Position numbers and translations under genes: made by a program
Shown: positions 59,851 to 64,000 of the stretch, piece by piece
Position numbering within the stretch: position 1 is the first letter of the stretch
Layout of the letters: each line of letters opens with the position of its first letter
Notes under the pieces: generated by a model
Told to the model about the DNA's origin: nothing
Database searches by the model: none
The model's input: the letters and a program-made list of their open reading frames with translations, nothing else
Source: Ptiloglossa arizonensis
Taxonomy: Eukaryota; Arthropoda; Insecta; Hymenoptera; Colletidae
Direction of reading: 5' to 3'
Length of the DNA stretch: 64,000 nucleotides
Assembly: GCF_051014685.1 (NCBI RefSeq)
Contig: NW_027478871.1
Coordinates: forward strand, 124,001 to 188,000

Positions 59851-62800
59851 TCGCGAACGGATTAACCAATCCGCAAAATTTCTGTTGCATCTGAAAGTAG
59901 AAACTCGCCCGATTACAACGGTATGCGTACTTTTCCCCTAGGCCGTTCTAGTTATTCGTTTCGAGCATCAGAACTGCGAAAATGTTGAGTTTCTCAAGCG
60001 TTTCTTACCTACAAACTGCCATATCTCGCGAACGGATTGACCAATCCGCAAAATTTCTGTTGCATCTGAAAGTAGAAACTCGCCCGATTGCAGCGCTATG
60101 CGTACTTTTCCCCTAGACCGTTCTAGTTATGCCTGTCGATCATCAGAACTGCGAAAATTTTGAGTTTCTCAAGCGTTTCTTACTTCCAAACTGCCATATC
60201 TCGCGAACGGATTGACCAATCCACAAAATTTCTGTTGCATCTGAAAGTAGAAACTCGCCCGATTACAACGGTAGGTGTAGTTTTCCACTAGGCCGTTCTA
60301 GTTATTCGTTTCGAGCATCAGAACTGCGAAAATGTTGAGTTTCTCAAGCGTTTCTTACCTCCAAACTGCCATATCTCGCGAACGGATTGACCAATCCGCA
60401 AAATTTCTGTTGCATCTGAAAGTAGAAACTCGCCCGATTACAACGGTATGCGTACTTTTACCCTAGGCCGTTCTGGTTATTCGTTTCGAGTATCAGAAAT
60501 GTGATAATTTTGAATTTCTCGACCGTTTCTTGCCTCCAAACTGCCATATCTCGCGAACGGATTGACCAATCCGCAAAATTTCTGTTGCATCTGAAAGTAG
60601 AAACTCGCCCGATTACAACGGTATGCGTACGTTTCCCCAAGTCCGTTCTAGTTATTCGTTTCGAGCATCAGAACTGCGAAAATTTTGAGTTTCTCAAGCG
60701 TTTCTTACCTCCAAACTGCCATATCTCGCGAACGGATTGACCAATCCGCAAAATTTCTGTTGCATCTGAAAGTAGAAACTCGCCCGATTACAACGGTATG
60801 CGTAGTTTTCCCCTAGGCCGTTCTAGTTATTCGTTTCGAGCATCAGAACTGCGAAAATGTTGAGTTTCTCAAGCGTTTCTTACCTACAAACTGCCATATC
60901 TCGCGAACGGATTGACCAATCCGCAAAATTTCTGTTGCATCTGAAAGTAGAAACTCGCCCGATTACAGCGGTATGCGTACTTTTCCCCTAGACCGTTCTA
61001 GTTATGCTTGTCGAGCATCAGAACTGCGAAAATTTTGAGTTTCTCAAGCGTTTCTTCCTTCCAAACTGCCATATCTCGCGAACGGATTGACCAATCCGCA
61101 AAATTTCTGTTGCATCTGAAAGTAGAAACTCGCCCGATTACAACGGTAGGTGTAGTTTTCCCCAAGTCCGTTCTAGTTATTCGTTTCGAGCATCAGAACT
61201 GCGAAAATTTTGAGTTTCTCAAGCGTTTCTTACCTCCAAACTGCCATATCTCGCGAACGGATTGACCAATCCGCAAAATTTCTGTTGCATCTGAAAGTAG
61301 AAACTCGCCCGATTACAACGGTATGCGTTCTTTTCCCCTAGACCGTTCTAGTTATGCTTGTCGAGCATCAGAACTGCGAAAATTTTGAGTTTCTCAAGCG
61401 TTTCTTACCTCCAAACTGCCATATCTCGCGAACGGATTGACCAATCCGCAAAATTTCTGTTGCATCTGAAAGTAGAAATTCGCGCGATTACAAGGGTATG
61501 CGTACTTTTCCCCTAGACCGCTCTAGTTATGCTTGTCGAGCATCAGAACTGCGAAAATTTTGAGTTTCTCAAGCGTTTCTTACCTCCAAACTGCCATATC
61601 TCGCGAACGGATTGACCAATCCGCAAAATTTCTGTTGCATCTGAAAGTAGAAAGTCGCCCGGTTACAACGGTATGCGTACTTTTCCCCTAGAACGTTCTG
61701 GTTATGCTTGTCGAGCATCAGAACTGCGAAAATTTTGAGTTTCTCAAGCGTTTCTTACCTCCAAACTGCCATATCTCGCGAACGGATTGACCAATCCGTA
61801 AAATTTCTGTTGCATCTGAAAGTAGAAACTCGCCCGATTACAACGGTAGGTGTAGTGTTCCCCACGGCCGTTCTAGTTATTCGTTTCGAGCATCAGAACT
61901 GCGAAAATTTTGAGTTTCTCAAGCGTTTCTTACCTACAAACTGCCATATCTCGCGAACGGATTGACCAATCCGCAAAATTTCTGTTGCATCTGAAAGTAG
62001 AAACTCGCCCGATTACAGCGGTATGCGTACTTTTACCCTAGACCGTTCTAGTTATGCTTGTCGAGCATCAGAACTGCGAAAATTTTGAGTTTCTCAAGCG
62101 TTTCTTACTTCCAAACTGCCATATCTCGCGAACGGATTGACCAATCCGCAAAATTTCTGTTGCATCTGAAAGTAGAAACTCGCCCGATTACAACGGTAGG
62201 TGTAGTTTTCCCCTATGCCGTTCTAGTTATTCGTTTCGAGCATCAGAACTGCGAAAATGTTGAGTTTCTCAAGCGTTTCTTACCTCCAAACTGCCATATC
62301 TCGCGAACGGATTGACCAATCCGCAAAATTTCTGTTGCATCTGAAAGTAGAAACTCGCCCGATTACAACGGTATGCGTACTTTTCCCCTAGGCCGTTCTA
62401 GTTATTCGTTTCGAGCATCAGAACTGCGAAAATGTTGAGTTTCTCAAGCGTTTCTTACCTACAAACTGCCATATCTCGCGAACGGATTGACCAATCCGCA
62501 AAATTTCTGTTGCATCTGAAAGTAGAAACTCGCCCGATTGCAGCGCTATGCGTACTTTTCCCCTAGACCGTTCTAGTTATGCTTGTCGATCATCAGAACT
62601 GCGAAAATTTTGAGTTTCTCAAGCGTTTCTTACTTCCAAACTGCCATATCTCGCGAACGGATTGACCAATCCGCAAAATTTCTGTTGCATCTGAAAGTAG
62701 AAACTCGCCCGATTACAACGGTAGGTGTAGTTTTCCACTAGGCCGTTCTAGTTATTCGTTTCGAGCATCAGAACTGCGAAAATGTTGAGTTTCTCAAGCG

Positions 62801-64000
62801 TTTCTTACCTCCAAACTGCCATATCTCGCGAACGGATTGACCAATCCGCAAAATTTCTGTTGCATCTGAAAGTAGAAACTCGCCCGATTACAACGGTATG
62901 CGTACTTTTACCCTAGGCCGTTCTGGTTATTCGTTTCGAGTATCAGAAATGTGATAATTTTGAATTTCTCGACCGTTTCTTGCCTCCAAACTGCCATATC
63001 TCGCGAACGGATTGACCAATCCGCAAAATTTCTGTTGCATCTGAAAGTAGAAACTCGCCCGATTACAACGGTATGCGTAGTTTTCCCCTAGGCCGTTCTA
63101 GTTATTCGTTTCGAGCATCAGAACTGCGAAAATGTTGAGTTTCTCAAGCGTTTCTTACCTACAAACTGCCATATCTCGCGAACGGATTGACCAATCCGCA
63201 AAATTTCTGTTGCATCTGAAAGTAGAAACTCGCCCGATTACAGCGGTATGCGTACTTTTCCCCTAGACCGTTCTAGTTATGCTTGTCGAGCATCAGAACT
63301 GCGAAAATTTTGAGTTTCTCAAGCGTTTCTTCCTTCCAAACTGCCATATCTCGCGAACGGATTGACCAATCCGCAAAATTTCTGTTGCATCTGAAAGTAG
63401 AAACTCGCCCGATTACAACGGTAGGTGTAGTTTTCCCCTAGGCCGTTCTAGTTATTCGTTTCGGGCATCAGAACTGCGAAAATTTTGAGTTTCTCAAGCG
63501 TTTCTTACCTCCAAACTGACATATCTCGCGAACGGATTGACCAATCCGCAAAATTTCTGTTGCATCTGAAAGTAGAATGTCGCCCGATTACAACGGTATG
63601 CGTACTTTTCCCCTAGACCGTTCTAGTTATGCTTGTCGAGCATCAGAACTGCGAAAATTTTGAGTTTCTCAAGCGTTTCTTACCTCCAAACTGCCATATC
63701 TCGCGAACGGATTGACTAATCCGCAAAATTTCTGTTGCATCTGAAAGTAGAAACTCGCCCGATTACAACGGTAGGTGTAGTTTTCCCCTAGGCCGTTCTA
63801 GTTATTCGTTTCGAGCATCAGAACTGCGAAAATTTTGAGTTTCTCAAGCGTTTCTTACCTCCAAACTGCCATATCTCGCGAACGGATTGACCAATCCGCA
63901 AAATTTCTGTTGCATCTGAAAGTAGAAACTCGCCCGATTACAGCGGTATGCGTACTTTTCCCCTAGACCGTTCTAGTTATGCTTGTCGAGCATCAGAACT
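59851..64000. repeat. 14/13-unit HOR, one full and one partial copy
   Basis: Private markers recur 2450 bp apart: TTGCAGCGCTATGCG (60089 and 62539), TCGATCATCAG (60137 and 62587), TTTTCCACTAGG (60282 and 62732) and TCAGAAATGTGAT (60493 and 62943). After that the offset drops to 2275 bp because the CGTTTCCCCAAGTCCG unit (60551-60725) is missing from the second copy; the shared CTTCCTTCC marks (61056 and 63331) show this. The array continues past the window end in register. A GGTTACAACGG unit near 61660 and a GTTCCCCACGG unit near 61858 are private. Confidence 0.8.

Larger units (their letters stand above)
1..64000. repeat. 175-bp tandem satellite array filling the whole window
   Basis: Units of 175 bp follow each other head to tail without a break. 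The landmark TCGCGA (or a one-base variant) recurs at 1, 176, 351 and onward to 63876, which is 365 x 175 + 1. All units share one orientation. Landmarks in order are TCGCGAACGG (1-10), a CGGATTG/CAATCCG dyad (8-23), TTGCATCTGAAAGTAG (35-50), GATTACAACGG (61-71), TTTTCCCCTAGG (81-92), TTTCGAGCATCAGAACTG (109-126), AAAATTTT (129-136), TTTCTCAAGCGTTTCTTAC (140-158) and AACTGCCATATC (164-175). Units differ mostly by substitutions. Outside 38681-39020 I found only three kinds of indel, each present in two or four copies. The unit length is close to a nucleosome repeat, and the layout is that of eukaryotic centromeric or pericentromeric satellite; that location is inference. I do not recognise the family. 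Confidence 0.98.

Noticed and set aside
1..64000. CRISPR array
   Set aside because: The repeat is 175 bp with no unique spacers; variable positions are recurrent substitutions, not spacers. There is no leader or cas gene.
1..64000. Gene for a long tandem-repeat protein
   Set aside because: The unit length is not a multiple of three and stops occur in all frames within about two units.
1..64000. Ribosomal DNA spacer subrepeats
   Set aside because: No rRNA sequence or pol I-like promoter block is visible anywhere in 64 kb, and the array is far longer than usual spacer subrepeats. Flanks outside the window are unseen, so this is rejected as unsupported rather than disproved.

Overview
The whole 64 kb window is one uninterrupted head-to-tail satellite DNA array. 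The basic unit is 175 bp: taking TCGCGA as unit position 1, units start at 1, 176, 351 and so on up to 63876, about 366 units, all in the same orientation. The array runs off both ends of the window, so its true size exceeds 64 kb. I see no genes, RNA genes, transposon insertions, inversions or unique sequence. The open reading frames of 60-98 codons are by-products of the repeat: 175 is not a multiple of 3, so each unit is read in a different frame, and the same few peptides recur wherever the same unit variants recur.

Organism: a long, indel-poor array with a nucleosome-sized unit and multi-unit higher-order repeats (HORs) is typical of eukaryotic centromeric or pericentromeric heterochromatin. 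I do not recognise the unit and cannot name the species or clade. A consensus unit is about 44% GC (77 of 175) and holds about 13 CpG dinucleotides, more than its base composition predicts. This argues weakly against a genome with strong CpG decay, such as a typical vertebrate.

Layout: (1) 1-4025, an 8-unit HOR with 7- and 6-unit deletion derivatives; (2) 4026-12250, a 12-unit block, an 8-unit block, partial copies of both, then the 12-unit block again 6125 bp downstream; (3) 12076-21175, a 15-unit HOR with 14-unit and truncated copies, followed by a 6-unit sub-repeat; (4) 21176-29575, mixed units with a 7-unit tandem duplication and a 9-unit-offset duplication; (5) 29576-37277, two tandem copies of a 22-unit, 3851 bp block; (6) 37278-39202, a bridging stretch containing an abnormal indel-dense segment at about 38681-39020; (7) 39203-49350, two nearly identical tandem copies of a 29-unit, 5074 bp block; (8) 49176-50225, a trimer duplication; (9) 50226-58975, a 5-unit module and then a 13/9/8-unit HOR series; (10) 58976-64000, a 14/13-unit repeat related to the array near 23.5 kb.

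How it works as a whole: nothing here is metabolic. The sequence records repeated unequal exchange or segmental amplification in whole-unit steps, with chimeric units at several junctions. One part of the unit, positions 1-53 with a 16-bp dyad, stays nearly constant while other positions define linked variant haplotypes. All copy comparisons were made by eye.
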